Shown here: positions 19,005 through 27,540 of the stretch, piece by piece
Layout of the letters: the number at the start of each line of letters is the position of its first letter
How positions within the stretch are numbered: the first letter of the stretch is position 1
From: SAR86 cluster bacterium
Lineage (GTDB): Bacteria > Pseudomonadota > Gammaproteobacteria > Pseudomonadales > Pseudohongiellaceae
Assembly (NCBI GenBank): GCA_002401885.1
Contig: NVUL01000005.1
Location: 27,718 to 61,734 of the forward strand
Direction: 5' to 3'
Length of the DNA: 34,017 bases
Program-made: the position numbers and the translations under genes
Notes under the pieces: generated by a model
What the model was told of the DNA's origin: nothing
Seen by the model: only the letters and a program-made list of their open reading frames with translations
Database searches by the model: none

Positions 19005-20192
19005 TTATAGTCTGTCGGCAGCTACCGCTAGATTATCAGTGCTACCGAACACTTTAGAGTCCTCTTTTCTGGCTAATTCTCTCTCTTCGTGACGACGCTT
19101 GTGCCTCTCGCTACGACGGGTCTGGTCCTCAACATCGCCTACTAGCTGGCCGCAGGCTGCCCCAATATCATCCCCGCGCGTGGTGCGGACGGTTACCGTG
19201 TATCCAGCCTTCTGCAATATCTGCCTAAAATTGGTAACCGAAGAGGAGCTAGGCCTTTGATAATCGCTCAGCGAGAATGGGTTGAAAGGTATTATGTTTA
19301 TTTTGCAGGGAAATTGTTCCAGCAATATCGCGAGATCACGAGCGTGCTGACGATGATCGTTCACGCCCGCGATCATCGTATACTCGATTACCGGAACTCG
19401 CTTATCCGACAGGCTATCCATATAGCCCTGCACAGATCGAAGCACTTCCTTGATCGGGTACTTGTTGTTGATCGGCATGATCTGACTGCGCAGTTCATCA
19501 TTAGGCGCATGCAAGGAGATCGCCAGCGATGCATCCGTGTAGTCCTTCAATCTATCGATCGCCGGGACAACACCGGATGTGCTAATTGTCACCTTGCGTT
19601 TCGATAAGCCGTAGGCGCAATCTTCCATCATGATACTTAGCGCCTCCATGACATTCTCGAAGTTCAGCAGCGGCTCGCCCATTCCCATCATCACCACGTT
19701 GCTGACACGCTGTTCCGCTTTATCCTCGAAAATGCCTAGGTGGTAATTTGCCCACCACAGCTGACCGGCAATTTCTGCTACCGTCAGGTTGCTATTGAAG
19801 CCTTGCTTGCCTGTGGCGCAGAATGAACAATCCAATGAACAGCCTGCCTGAGACGATATGCAGAGAGTGCCACGCCCCGCCTCGGGAATAAAAACCATTT
19901 CGACATGACTACCGCTGGCGACTTCTACAATCCACTTACGAGTGCCATCTTCAGACTTGAAGTCTTCTAGGACTTTAGGGAGAGAGATTTCCGTAGTTTG
20001 CTTGAGCTTCTCGCGAAGGTCCTTGCTGATATCGGTCATGACATCGATATCAAGCACTCCGCGCTGATGAATCCACTTCAGAATTTGCTCAGCACGAAAG
20101 GGCTTCTCGCCCATGTCGACGAACAACGCCCGCAGTTTTGCCCGACTTAGGCCAGCCAAATTGGGTTTGTGTGTCGCCGTCATGCTCAACAT
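19005..20192 (-). CDS. rlmN: 23S rRNA/tRNA adenine-C2 methyltransferase RlmN
   Basis: A 395-residue radical SAM enzyme that methylates A2503 of 23S rRNA and A37 of some tRNAs. The [4Fe-4S] motif is CSLDCSFC with Cys118, Cys122 and Cys125, preceded by the family sequence GRGTLCISSQAG. The second methyl-carrying cysteine is Cys347 in DDIGAACGQL. Further motifs are VVMMGMGEPLLNFENV and SLHAPNDELR. An ATG three codons downstream (20183) is an equally possible start. The tail after about 355 (RRSERHKRRHEERELARKED) is longer and more charged than usual. The gap to ndk is 26 bp. It is another consumer of ISC-made clusters. Confidence 0.97.
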   Translation of the reverse strand: MLSMTATHKPNLAGLSRAKLRALFVDMGEKPFRAEQILKWIHQRGVLDIDVMTDISKDLREKLKQTTEISLPKVLEDFKSEDGTRKWIVEVASGSHVEMVFIPEAGRGTLCISSQAGCSLDCSFCATGKQGFNSNLTVAEIAGQLWWANYHLGIFEDKAEQRVSNVVMMGMGEPLLNFENVMEALSIMMEDCAYGLSKRKVTISTSGVVPAIDRLKDYTDASLAISLHAPNDELRSQIMPINNKYPIKEVLRSVQGYMDSLSDKRVPVIEYTMIAGVNDHRQHARDLAILLEQFPCKINIIPFNPFSLSDYQRPSSSSVTNFRQILQKAGYTVTVRTTRGDDIGAACGQLVGDVEDQTRRSERHKRRHEERELARKEDSKVFGSTDNLAVAADRL

Positions 20193-20218
20193 CTCCGAAC
20201 AGGAGTTTTGCTTCAGGA

Positions 20219-20635
20219 TCAGATTTCGTTATCGTTGAAGAAATAACTGACTTCACGTTCTGCCGACGTTGTCGAATCGGACCCGTGAACTGCATTGGCA
20301 TCGATAGAGTTTGCGAAATCGGCGCGAATCGTGCAGGCCGCCGCATCTGCCGGGTTTGTGGCACCCATCAAGTCGCGATTCATCATTACCGCGCCCTCAC
20401 CTTCCAGAACCGTTACCATTACCAGTCCAGACGTCATGAATTCGATAAGATCTTTGTAAAAGGGTCTTTCCTTGTGTTCGGCATAGAAGCCGCCTGCTGA
20501 TTCGTCGTCTAATTGCAGCATCTTTGCAGCAACAATCTTCAACCCAGCTTTCTCGAAGCGGGTATAGATTTCGCCGATAACGTTCTTCGCTACGGCATCA
20601 GGCTTGATAATGGATAAAGTACGTTCGATCGCCAT
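20219..20635 (-). CDS. ndk: Nucleoside diphosphate kinase
   Basis: The product (138 residues) transfers the gamma phosphate between nucleoside tri- and diphosphates. The start [15 protein letters not shown] is nearly the same as in E. coli. Active-site motifs are [13 protein letters not shown] (86-98), TIRADFA and NAVHGSDS with the phosphohistidine His117. The ATG at 20635 was chosen because it gives the family N-terminus and has GGAG a few bases upstream; the open frame continues 39 bp further but is not conserved there. It is transcribed from its own promoter after the isc operon and is followed by rlmN. Confidence 0.97.
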   Translation of the reverse strand: MAIERTLSIIKPDAVAKNVIGEIYTRFEKAGLKIVAAKMLQLDDESAGGFYAEHKERPFYKDLIEFMTSGLVMVTVLEGEGAVMMNRDLMGATNPADAAACTIRADFANSIDANAVHGSDSTTSAEREVSYFFNDNEI

Positions 20636-20672
20636 CTTAACTCCAATGTAGGGTGAATTCGTGAGAGCGCGC

Positions 20673-20678
20673 ATTATA
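20673..20678 (-). promoter_or_regulatory. Probable -10 element for ndk
   Basis: The minus strand reads TATAAT exactly at this place, about 40 bp before the ndk start codon. A matching -35 is weak (TACAAA at 17 bp spacing). The element is placed between the stem-loop after iscX and ndk, as expected for a fresh promoter. Confidence 0.45.
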
Positions 20679-20701
20679 CGCGGTAAACTTAGGCTTTTGT
20701 A

Positions 20702-20722
20702 CGCTTTTAATGAATAAAAGCG
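20702..20722. terminator. Stem-loop after iscX, end of isc operon
   Basis: CGCTTTTA at 20702-20709 and TAAAAGCG at 20715-20722 form a perfect 8 bp stem with a 5-base loop, 16 bp after the iscX stop. A clean U-run follows only in the rightward direction (CTGTTTTT). In the leftward, operon direction it is followed by TACAAAA, so termination there may be partial, or the element may be a 3' processing stop. Confidence 0.4.
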
Positions 20723-20737
20723 CTGTTTTTCAGGGGC

Positions 20738-20935
20738 TTAATCGGCAACTTCTTCCATCCAGGCAGCCTGTATTGCCTCTAGAATTTTCTCGCCGCAGTG
20801 CTCGGGGTCATCGTCGAACTCATCTAAGGCTAGAACCCATTTCCTCAGGTCGACGAAACGGACATATTGAGGGTCGGTGTCGGGAAATTGATCACTGAGT
20901 TCTATGGCGATATCAAATACATCTGTCCACTTCAT
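20738..20935 (-). CDS. iscX: Fe-S assembly protein IscX
   Basis: The 65-residue acidic protein starts MKWTDVFDIAIELSDQFPD and contains VRFVDLRKWVLALDEFDDDP and a C-terminal ILEAIQAAWMEE, the full IscX/YfhJ pattern. IscX binds IscS and modulates cysteine desulfurase activity and possibly iron delivery. The ATG at 20935 was chosen from the conserved N-terminus; an upstream extension of 22 codons runs back into fdx and is not conserved. It starts 13 bp after the fdx stop and is the last gene of the isc operon. Confidence 0.96.
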   Translation of the reverse strand: MKWTDVFDIAIELSDQFPDTDPQYVRFVDLRKWVLALDEFDDDPEHCGEKILEAIQAAWMEEVAD

Positions 20936-20948
20936 ACGTCTCTCCCCT

Positions 20949-21287
20949 CTAGTGCTCTTCCGAAACCATGTTGATAGTGTACTTCGGTATTTCGATGACA
21001 AGATCGGTATCGCCGACCAGCGCCTGACAACTTAGTCTTGATTCGGGCTCTAAGCCCCAGGCCTTGTCCAGGTAGTCTTCTTCGTTTTCCTCGGCTTCTT
21101 CAAGCGAATCGAAGCCTTCACGAACAATTACATGGCAGGTAGTGCATGCACAGGATTTTTCACAGGCATGCTCGATCGATATTTTGTTTCGAAGGGCCGC
21201 ATTCAGAATAGTCTCGTCATGCTCAGCGTCGAAGGTTGCACCATCGGGACAGATTACTTCGTGTGGAAGAATGGTTAGCTTAGCCAT
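20949..21287 (-). CDS. fdx: ISC [2Fe-2S] ferredoxin
   Basis: A 112-residue adrenodoxin-type ferredoxin. The cluster ligands are Cys42, Cys48, Cys51 ([12 protein letters not shown]) and Cys87 (RLSCQALVG), with an extra Cys46, the same positions as in E. coli Fdx. An acidic helix ([16 protein letters not shown]) provides the partner-binding surface. It supplies electrons for cluster assembly on IscU. It lies after hscA in the standard order, with an 87 bp gap. Confidence 0.97.
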   Translation of the reverse strand: MAKLTILPHEVICPDGATFDAEHDETILNAALRNKISIEHACEKSCACTTCHVIVREGFDSLEEAEENEEDYLDKAWGLEPESRLSCQALVGDTDLVIEIPKYTINMVSEEH

Positions 21288-21374
21288 TGCGGTTGAATTT
21301 CCCTCTATCGGCTACCGCCGAATATTTACTCAGTGAATAGTAATTATTGAACCATTTCTTATCGAACTGCTTGT

Positions 21375-23246
21375 CTAATCGGCCTGCTTCTCTACTGCAT
21401 CGATGGACTCACCGCGCAAGGCATTCGCGATGTGCAGGTCCATTCTCTTAGCCGCAAATTCGCTGCTTACTTGATTCAACTCTTCGGTTGCTGCATGAAT
21501 CTGAACACTGCTGCCGTTAGCCATGATCGACTCGAGTTTTTTGATCGACTCGGCAAGCGTGCCTACCTCGGCTTCGGACAGTAGCTCTCCATCTACCCGT
21601 AGGGCATTGGCGATCGCATCGAGTAGTTGCGTAGCATCGAGCTGGGCTTCTTTAATGGATCGGGTTTCCATGTCGGATTGCGCATTGCTGTGCGAATCCT
21701 GCAGCATGCCTTCGATGATGCTGGACTCGAGACCGTAACTTGGCTTCACCTGAATCTCAGCCTTCTTTCCCGTGCTCAGCTCTTCGGCAGAAACGCTTAG
21801 CAGACCGTCCGCGTCAACTTGAAAAGTCACACGTATCTTAGCGGCGCCCGCCACCATCGATGGAATTTCGCGCAGTTCGAACTTAGCAAGGGAGCGGCAA
21901 TCGCTTACCAATTCTCTTTCGCCTTGGACAACATGCAACGTCATTACCGTCTGCCCATCTTTAAATGTGGTGAATTCTTGCGCCTTGGCAACAGGAATAG
22001 TCGTGTTGCGCGGAATTATTTTCTCAACGAGTTCGCCCATCGTCTCGATACCGAGCGAGAGCGGATTGACGTCTAGCAATAGAAAGCTATCGGCAGATTT
22101 GTTGCCGATCAAGACATCGGCCTGAATGCCGGCGCCGATCGCAACTACTTTATCTGGATCGATATTGGTCAGTGGCGCCTTGCCATAAAATTCGGCGACA
22201 GCATCGCGCACCAGTGGCATTCTCGTAGAACCACCAACCATGACGATATTATCGATATCTGAGACGGCGAGCTTTGCGTCACGTAGCACCCTACGACAGC
22301 TTGTAATGGTTCTGCGAACTAGGTCTGCCGTGAGTTCTTTAAGTGTGCTCTCTTCAAGCTTGACGGACCAAGCCTCACTGGAAATTGTAGCTACTTTTTG
22401 ATCGCTAAGTTGATGCTTGGCTTCATTCGCGAGCTGCAACAACCGCGCCTGCGAGGGAATTTCTATGCCTGTGCTCTCGCTCATCTGCGAAGCAATCCAA
22501 TCGGCTATCACGTGATCTACATCATCGCCGCCGAGGTTGGTATCACCACCAGTTGCCAATACTTCGAAAACACCTCGTTTCAAGCTGAGCAGCGAGACAT
22601 CGAAAGTGCCTCCACCCAGATCGAATACTATTACGTTGCCTTGATCTTCACTATCCAAGCCATAGGCTACCGCAGCTGCTGTTGGCTCATTCAACAAGCG
22701 CAGGACATTGAGCCCTGCTAGTTGCGCGGCATCCTTAGTCTGTTGCCTTTGTGCGTCGTTGAAATACGCCGGCACGGTGATGACCGCACCTTCTAATGCA
22801 CCCTTGAGACTTGCCTCGGCTCGTGACACGAGCGTGCTCAAAATATCAGCCGAGACTTGAATCGCATCTTTACTACCTGCGACTGTTAAAATTGCAGGAG
22901 CCCCATCATCACGGGAATTATCAAATTCAAATGGCAGATAGCCATGTTGCGACTTGAGCTCTGCAAGGCTCTTCCCGAGCAGGCGTTTAGCAGATGCGAT
23001 CGTGTTAAGGGGATCTTCGACTAGTAAAGCCTTGGCCTGAAAACCAACCAAAGGCGACTCGTCTTTTCGATAATGCACCACAGAAGGAAGCAAATGCTCG
23101 CCCTCGCTATCCGGCAGCGTTTCCACTCGCAAACCGCAACTGGTAGATACTAGCGAGTTAGTTGTTCCCAGGTCGATTCCCACGGCGAGGCGATGCAGTG
23201 GTTTCGCCTGTTTTCCGCCTGGTTCTTGAATCTGGAGTAATGCCAT
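21375..23246 (-). CDS. hscA: Fe-S cluster chaperone HscA
   Basis: The product (623 residues) is a specialised Hsp70. The nucleotide-binding domain starts with [15 protein letters not shown] (about 21-35) and includes [13 protein letters not shown] and [13 protein letters not shown]. The substrate-binding domain begins near 395 with [20 protein letters not shown]. It lacks the DnaK C-terminal glycine-rich EEVD-like tail and is shorter than DnaK, which fits HscA. It helps transfer clusters from IscU to acceptors by recognising the LPPVK motif of IscU, which is present here. The partner HscB is encoded directly upstream (gap 69 bp). Confidence 0.97.
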   Translation of the reverse strand: MALLQIQEPGGKQAKPLHRLAVGIDLGTTNSLVSTSCGLRVETLPDSEGEHLLPSVVHYRKDESPLVGFQAKALLVEDPLNTIASAKRLLGKSLAELKSQHGYLPFEFDNSRDDGAPAILTVAGSKDAIQVSADILSTLVSRAEASLKGALEGAVITVPAYFNDAQRQQTKDAAQLAGLNVLRLLNEPTAAAVAYGLDSEDQGNVIVFDLGGGTFDVSLLSLKRGVFEVLATGGDTNLGGDDVDHVIADWIASQMSESTGIEIPSQARLLQLANEAKHQLSDQKVATISSEAWSVKLEESTLKELTADLVRRTITSCRRVLRDAKLAVSDIDNIVMVGGSTRMPLVRDAVAEFYGKAPLTNIDPDKVVAIGAGIQADVLIGNKSADSFLLLDVNPLSLGIETMGELVEKIIPRNTTIPVAKAQEFTTFKDGQTVMTLHVVQGERELVSDCRSLAKFELREIPSMVAGAAKIRVTFQVDADGLLSVSAEELSTGKKAEIQVKPSYGLESSIIEGMLQDSHSNAQSDMETRSIKEAQLDATQLLDAIANALRVDGELLSEAEVGTLAESIKKLESIMANGSSVQIHAATEELNQVSSEFAAKRMDLHIANALRGESIDAVEKQAD

Positions 23247-23315
23247 TGTCGTCTGCTGTCTCTGTACTCGATGTGATTCTTAGCGCTTTGCCGCAGCGCT
23301 TATCCGCATTCTAAA

Positions 23316-23849
23316 TCAATATCCGAGACGAAGTTCTTCGCCCGCATCAATTTCGTTCCGTAGCTTGTTGAGAAATTGCAGCTCATGATAGACCTTCTTC
23401 GCGTCCTCGTAATTTGCTACAACAAAAAACTCCGCGAACCTGTTTTCTTGTCTTTCCAATTTTGATATTACCTCAGCGCGCAGCATATCCAGATCGGCTA
23501 GAGCCGACTCATCCTTGGGGAGCTCATCTAGTTTCTCCCGCAGCTGAATCTGCTCCAGTAGAAGATCCATGCTTAGATCATTCTGATCTACCTTCTCCAC
23601 ATCGATATCATGAAGCGCTAGCAAGTAGGCGGCACGTCGTAGCGGGGATTTGATCGTCTCATAGGCTTCGTTGAGATAACTGCTGAGCTGAAGAGCACGG
23701 AGTTTCTCGTGCTCTTCAGCGTTGGCGAAACGATCGGGATGCACTTCGCCCTGCTGTTTTCGATACTCGTCATTCAGCGCCTCCTGGTCGATTTCACAGG
23801 ACTGCGGCAGATTAAATAGTTGGAAATAATTACTTTTAAGTGACTGCAC
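23316..23849 (-). CDS. hscB: Fe-S co-chaperone HscB
   Basis: A 177-residue J-protein. The J domain (about 7-75) carries HPD at 37-39 (GEVHPDRFANAEEHEKLRAL), followed by the three-helix IscU-binding domain (about 90-172). HscB brings IscU to HscA and stimulates its ATPase. Length and position between iscA and hscA are standard. The linker LALHDIDVEKVDQNDLSMD and the segment DLLLEQIQLREKL correspond to the conserved family regions. Confidence 0.96.
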   Translation of the reverse strand: MQSLKSNYFQLFNLPQSCEIDQEALNDEYRKQQGEVHPDRFANAEEHEKLRALQLSSYLNEAYETIKSPLRRAAYLLALHDIDVEKVDQNDLSMDLLLEQIQLREKLDELPKDESALADLDMLRAEVISKLERQENRFAEFFVVANYEDAKKVYHELQFLNKLRNEIDAGEELRLGY

Positions 23850-23908
23850 TTTGGGTAGGCTACGCTTGCAGGGTTAGTTCAATAAAGGCTAGTTCGAATA
23901 GAGTCGAG

Positions 23909-24232
23909 CTAGATGCTAAAGCTCTCGCCACATCCACACTCGCCCTTCGCGTTTGGATTCTTAAATTCAAAACCTTCATTCACACCCTGCTTCACGAAAT
24001 CCATTTCAGTGCCATCGATGTAGGCAAGGCTCTTCGGATCTACGATAATCTTTACGCCCTGCTCTTCGAATACTTGGTCGCCAACTTCGACTTTGTCGAC
24101 AAACTCGAGGACATAGGCCATTCCGGAACACCCGGTTGTCTTTACCCCAACACGGATTCCGATGCCATGACCGCGGTCCGCGAGTTGACCGGCCACATGC
24201 TGTGCAGCTGTACTTGAAATTGAGATTGCCAT
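23909..24232 (-). CDS. iscA: A-type Fe-S carrier IscA
   Basis: The 107-residue product has the three conserved cysteines of A-type carriers: Cys35 (TTGCSGMAY), Cys99 and Cys101 (GECGCGESF), numbered as in E. coli IscA. It binds iron or a [2Fe-2S] cluster and helps make [4Fe-4S] proteins such as IspG encoded downstream. It starts 32 bp after the iscU stop. Confidence 0.97.
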   Translation of the reverse strand: MAISISSTAAQHVAGQLADRGHGIGIRVGVKTTGCSGMAYVLEFVDKVEVGDQVFEEQGVKIIVDPKSLAYIDGTEMDFVKQGVNEGFEFKNPNAKGECGCGESFSI

Positions 24233-24264
24233 GAGTTGTTACTTTTCCCGTTAAGCTACTTCCG

Positions 24265-24648
24265 TTAACCCTTGCGCTTCTGCTTTACATCTTCGATCGC
24301 TGCCTTAATTGCATCTTCGGCAAGCACGGAACAGTGAATCTTCACTGGCGGCAGTCCTAATTCCTCGGCAATATCACTGTTCTTAATCTGTGTAGCCTCA
24401 TCCAGCGAACGACCCTTTACCCATTCCGTAAGCAATGAACTTGAGGCAATGGCTGAACCACAACCATAGGTCTTAAACTTCGCATCTTCGATGATGCCAT
24501 TATCGTCTACCTTAATTTGCAGACGCATCACGTCACCACACGCTGGAGCACCAACCATACCGGTGCCGACATTCACATCATCGTCATCCATCTTGCCAAC
24601 GTTGCGAGGATTTTCGTAGTGATCCAATACTTTTTCTGAATACGCCAT
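24265..24648 (-). CDS. iscU: Fe-S cluster scaffold IscU
   Basis: A 127-residue scaffold on which [2Fe-2S] clusters are built. Ligands are Cys37 and Asp39 (GAPACGDVM), Cys63 (TYGCGSA), His105 and Cys106 (KIHCSV). The HscA recognition motif LPPVK is at 99-103. All numbers agree with E. coli IscU. The ATG at 24648 gives the family start MAYSEKVLDHYENPRN; the 13 codons upstream overlap the iscS end and are not conserved. The gap to iscS is 23 bp. Confidence 0.98.
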   Translation of the reverse strand: MAYSEKVLDHYENPRNVGKMDDDDVNVGTGMVGAPACGDVMRLQIKVDDNGIIEDAKFKTYGCGSAIASSSLLTEWVKGRSLDEATQIKNSDIAEELGLPPVKIHCSVLAEDAIKAAIEDVKQKRKG

Positions 24649-24671
24649 TTTTAACTCTCCTGACGCTCGGT

Positions 24672-25886
24672 TTAGTGAGCTGCCCATTTAACTTGACTTA
24701 GGTCGATACCGTCTTTGTGCATGTCCCACAACGGCGATAATTCTCTTAATTTTCCTACGGCTTCGCGCACCTTTACGATCGAATAATCTATCTCTTCTTC
24801 GGTGGTAAAACGACCCATAGTCATCCTTAGTGAGCTATGCGCTAACTCGTCATTCAATCCAATCGCGCGCAACACATAGGAAGGTTCCAGGCTCGCAGAC
24901 GTGCAGGCCGAACCGGAAGAAACGGCAAGATCGCGAAGAGCCATCATTAATGACTCTCCTTCGACGAAGTTAAAGCTGATATTCAGGTTACCTGCAACGC
25001 GATGATCGGCATCACCATTCACGAACACCTCTTCCATATCCTTGAATCCATCAAGCAGGCGATTTCGCAGAGCCAATAAGCGGATATTTTCTGCGTGCAT
25101 CTCTTCTTTCGCGAGACGGTAAGCCTCACCCATCCCTACAATCTGATGCGTGGCTAATGTGCCGGAGCGCATACCACGCTCATGACCACCACCGTGCATC
25201 TGCGGCTCGATACGCACACGCGGCTTGCGGCGAACATACAATGCACCAATACCTTTGGGCCCATAAGTCTTATGTGCAGTCAATGACATAAGATCCACCT
25301 GCATTTCTTCTAGGTCGATGTCGAGCTTACCGGTACTCTGAGCTGCATCGACATGAAAAATAACCTTGTGCTCGCGGGTGACCTTGCCAATAGCGGCGAT
25401 ATCGTTGATCACCCCAATCTCATTGTTCACATGCATCAGTGAAACAAGTGTAGTGTCAGGACGAATTGCTGCGGCCACCGCTTCTGGGGAAATGATCCCT
25501 GCCGCGCTCGGATCGAGATAAGTTACTTCGAACCCTTCTCTCTCAAGTTGACGGCAGCTATCTAGCACTGCCTTGTGCTCAATCTTGGAGGTGATTATAT
25601 GCTTGCCCTTCTTTACATAGAAATGAGCGGCACCCTTGATAGCCAGATTGTCAGCCTCGGTTGCGCCCGAAGTCCAGACGATCTCTCGAGGATCACAATT
25701 GATCAAGTCAGCCACCTGGCGACGTGCCGTCTCTACAGCTTCCTCCGCCTTCCAGCCAAACATATGTGAACGCGACGCTGGATTGCCAAAATTTGCCTCT
25801 AAAGTTAGGCACTCTGCCATTTTTGCTGCTACTCGCGGGTCTACCGGAGTAGTTGCTGAATAATCTAAATAAATTGGGAATTGCAT
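24672..25886 (-). CDS. iscS: Cysteine desulfurase IscS
   Basis: The product (404 residues, as in E. coli) is the PLP enzyme that takes sulfur from cysteine for Fe-S clusters and tRNA thiolation. It begins [20 protein letters not shown]. The PLP lysine is Lys206 in [12 protein letters not shown], His104 (KIEHKAV) stacks on the cofactor, and the persulfide cysteine is Cys328 in [13 protein letters not shown]. The ATG at 25886 was chosen for the conserved N-terminus; the 24 codons upstream lie in the iscR-iscS gap. It follows iscR by 22 bp. Confidence 0.98.
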   Translation of the reverse strand: MQFPIYLDYSATTPVDPRVAAKMAECLTLEANFGNPASRSHMFGWKAEEAVETARRQVADLINCDPREIVWTSGATEADNLAIKGAAHFYVKKGKHIITSKIEHKAVLDSCRQLEREGFEVTYLDPSAAGIISPEAVAAAIRPDTTLVSLMHVNNEIGVINDIAAIGKVTREHKVIFHVDAAQSTGKLDIDLEEMQVDLMSLTAHKTYGPKGIGALYVRRKPRVRIEPQMHGGGHERGMRSGTLATHQIVGMGEAYRLAKEEMHAENIRLLALRNRLLDGFKDMEEVFVNGDADHRVAGNLNISFNFVEGESLMMALRDLAVSSGSACTSASLEPSYVLRAIGLNDELAHSSLRMTMGRFTTEEEIDYSIVKVREAVGKLRELSPLWDMHKDGIDLSQVKWAAH

Positions 25887-25908
25887 TGCTTTGCTCCACA
25901 CTACTGCT

Positions 25909-26400
25909 TTATAAGCTTGAGGCCAAAACCCGGCTGCCTTCGACGTTCTCGTTGGCAATTAGGTGTTTTTGGTCCTGCTTCTGCGAAATTCGTTTTACTT
26001 CATTCTTCGCCACCAGGTCCGCAAGGCTGATACCCTCCAGAAAGGCATGAATCTGTTCACTGAGATCTTCCCACAGATAGTGGGTCAGGCAAGTTTCACC
26101 GCCTTGGCAGTCACCGGCTCCCTTACACTTCGTCGTGTCGATCGACTCATTCACGGCATCCACAATCTCAGCGATGAAGATTGCCTCAGAACCGCGCTGC
26201 AGCTCATAGCCTCCACCCGGGCCACGCACACTGCTCACCAATGAGCCGCGGCGCAATTTGGCAAACAATTGCTCTAGATAGGAGAGTGAAATTGCCTGCC
26301 GCCGAGATATATCAGCAAGACTCACTGGCCCTTGATTCTTATGCAGAGCCAAGTCCAGCATTGCCGTAACCGCGTACCTACCCTTTGTCGTCAAGCGCAT
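25909..26400 (-). CDS. iscR: Fe-S sensing regulator IscR
   Basis: A 163-residue Rrf2-family regulator with an N-terminal winged helix ([27 protein letters not shown]) and the three cluster-ligating cysteines Cys92, Cys98 and Cys104 ([14 protein letters not shown]). Their spacing and numbering match E. coli IscR. With its [2Fe-2S] cluster it represses its own operon at type 1 sites; without it, it acts on type 2 sites. The box at 26442-26466 on its own promoter supports this circuit here. The C-terminus after about 125 is less conserved. Confidence 0.97.
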   Translation of the reverse strand: MRLTTKGRYAVTAMLDLALHKNQGPVSLADISRRQAISLSYLEQLFAKLRRGSLVSSVRGPGGGYELQRGSEAIFIAEIVDAVNESIDTTKCKGAGDCQGGETCLTHYLWEDLSEQIHAFLEGISLADLVAKNEVKRISQKQDQKHLIANENVEGSRVLASSL

Positions 26401-26433
26401 GGGAAGTCTTCTCGATGCCTAGTAAACGTGGTA

Positions 26434-26462
26434 ATTATCGAATACCTAAGTAAATTAGTCAA
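26434..26462 (-). promoter_or_regulatory. Promoter of the isc operon
   Basis: Read leftwards, TTGACT (26457-26462) and GATAAT (26434-26439) are separated by exactly 17 bp, each matching five of six consensus bases. Transcription would begin near 26427, about 27 bp before the iscR start codon. Confidence 0.75.
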
Positions 26463-26466
26463 GTAT
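26442..26466 (-). promoter_or_regulatory. Type 1 IscR binding site
   Basis: The 25 bp site reads, in halves, ATACTTGACTA then ATT then TACTTAGGTAT on the minus strand. It agrees with the E. coli type 1 consensus as I recall it (ATASYYGACTR www YAGTCRRSTAT) at 23 of 25 positions. It contains the -35 box and most of the spacer, so holo-IscR binding would block RNA polymerase. Confidence 0.8.
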
Positions 26467-26529
26467 AGTGACGTGCTATTGAACTAGCCAAAGAGCCGGC
26501 GCTCCTGGCACCCCATCAACCTCTAATTA

Positions 26530-26691
26530 GCGGGTTCAGTGAGTTTCTCCGTGTTCATGGCAAGGCACGTCTTGCCGGCAAGGGTAGTTTCCTTGGAAAA
26601 AGCCGTAATGCCGTCCATGGGTGCGGACAAACTCGCCCGTGGGGGCTATCCTGATGCTCGCCAATTCGAGGAGGAAGGAGTACTAAGCTAA
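26530..26691. repeat. Short GC-rich patch, possible dispersed repeat unit
   Basis: Between the iscR promoter and the DinB-like gene lies a patch clearly richer in GC than its flanks. It has GGCAAG (26559-26564), CTTGCC (26571-26576) and again GGCAAG (26577-26582), an inverted and a direct repeat. The plus strand has an open frame from ATG 26557 to TAA 26691 (44 codons, with GTG options upstream). The minus strand also has an open stretch of about 43 codons containing EFVRTHGRHYGFFQGNYPC. Open frames on both strands in a small intergenic GC-rich piece are typical of dispersed intergenic repeats that get annotated as tiny ORFs. No second copy is in the window. Confidence 0.35.
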
Positions 26692-27242
26692 GATCGCTCG
26701 TAGACGATTGTGGAAGGTGCCTTACCGAAATCGCTGTCCATTTGATGGCCGAAAGACCTCGCTAGCAGGGCAATTATGGCAAGATGGTGAATGCTGTGGG
26801 TAATCAATCCCATCATTTCTCGTTCTAGGGTACTGGAGATTTCAACAGCGGGACTGGAGGGTAGTACAGATTCCTTAACACAGATGATCTCATTGCTGAG
26901 TGGCGGCTCTCGTAACTTCCCAACTCTTCGAGCTATGCTCGCCAATGCGAACGTTGCGGCCTCCAAATTTTGCTCGATCTCTCGGTCGCGCTTTCGCGCA
27001 TCGTAATCGATTGAAGCATCTGCCAGCCCCGCAAAGAAACAATGGAATCTGTCTAGGATATGTCGAATATGCGCACCAATCGAAGAACTACCCTTGGAGT
27101 CATCGGTGAAATTTTCTTGGGATATGATGCTTAAAATTTGATCGCATTGTTCGATGCAGTTAATACATCCATCGATCAAAGGTGACTTAGAATTTTGATC
27201 TTCAAGTCCTGCGACTCGATGCTCTATTTCGGTGTACGTCAT
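26688..27242 (-). CDS. DinB-like protein of unknown role
   Basis: The 184-residue protein is all-helical and resembles the DinB/YfiT-like four-helix fold. Likely metal ligands are His58 or His61 in IGAHIRHILDRFHCF and His149/His153 in ITHSIHHLAIIALLAR, the usual spacing of a DinB metal site. Such proteins bind a divalent metal and often act as thiol-dependent transferases or damage-induced proteins, but no activity can be named here. The ATG at 27242 (MTYTEIEHRV) was preferred over a TTG 13 codons upstream. It stands alone between the isc operon and a divergent gene. Its stop overlaps the right end of the repeat-like patch. Confidence 0.7.
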   Translation of the reverse strand: MTYTEIEHRVAGLEDQNSKSPLIDGCINCIEQCDQILSIISQENFTDDSKGSSSIGAHIRHILDRFHCFFAGLADASIDYDARKRDREIEQNLEAATFALASIARRVGKLREPPLSNEIICVKESVLPSSPAVEISSTLEREMMGLITHSIHHLAIIALLARSFGHQMDSDFGKAPSTIVYERS

Positions 27243-27540
27243 TAGTTTACGATTACCACTTATTGAGAAGCCGCTGACCAAATCATTGGAAAAACATGTC
27301 GAGTCGAGTAGCTTCGTGAATATAGCATAGCAGCCAATTAGCTACCACGGAGTCGACCGCTATACCGACTTAGGTGAATCCTTTGATCACAGGCCTTAAG
27401 ACCTTGCTGGGCACGTTTTTATTGCATTTCCGTGATCTCTTTATCGGTATTCCTATAGAATACCGCAGCCTGCTTCGACTAGACTGAGCAGCCCTTGCCA
27501 ATGTATTGACAGAGATCATCGTAATCAGAGGCTCCTTAAA
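27243..27540. other. Divergent intergenic region
   Basis: This 298 bp region separates the DinB-like gene and the PHP-domain gene. It contains a perfect dyad at 27445-27465 and a TTGACA at 27506-27511 close to the PHP gene, but no good -10 at the right distance was seen. AGAGG near 27527-27531 is the likely ribosome binding site of the PHP gene. No credible gene. Confidence 0.4.
27445..27465. promoter_or_regulatory. Perfect dyad upstream of the PHP gene
   Basis: CGGTATTC (27445-27452) and GAATACCG (27458-27465) are perfect inverted arms around CTATA. No U-run follows in either direction, so an operator is more likely than a terminator. The binding protein is unknown. Confidence 0.4.

Noticed and set aside
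26557-26691. A 44-codon plus-strand small gene in the iscR-DinB gap
   Set aside because: No Shine-Dalgarno before it, an open frame on the opposite strand as well, and an internal inverted repeat; repeat origin seems more likely, so it is not listed as a CDS.
27506-27540. TTGACA at 27506 as promoter of the PHP gene
   Set aside because: At 16-18 bp spacing the sequence is CAGAGGCTC, which does not resemble a -10 box and coincides with the ribosome binding site.
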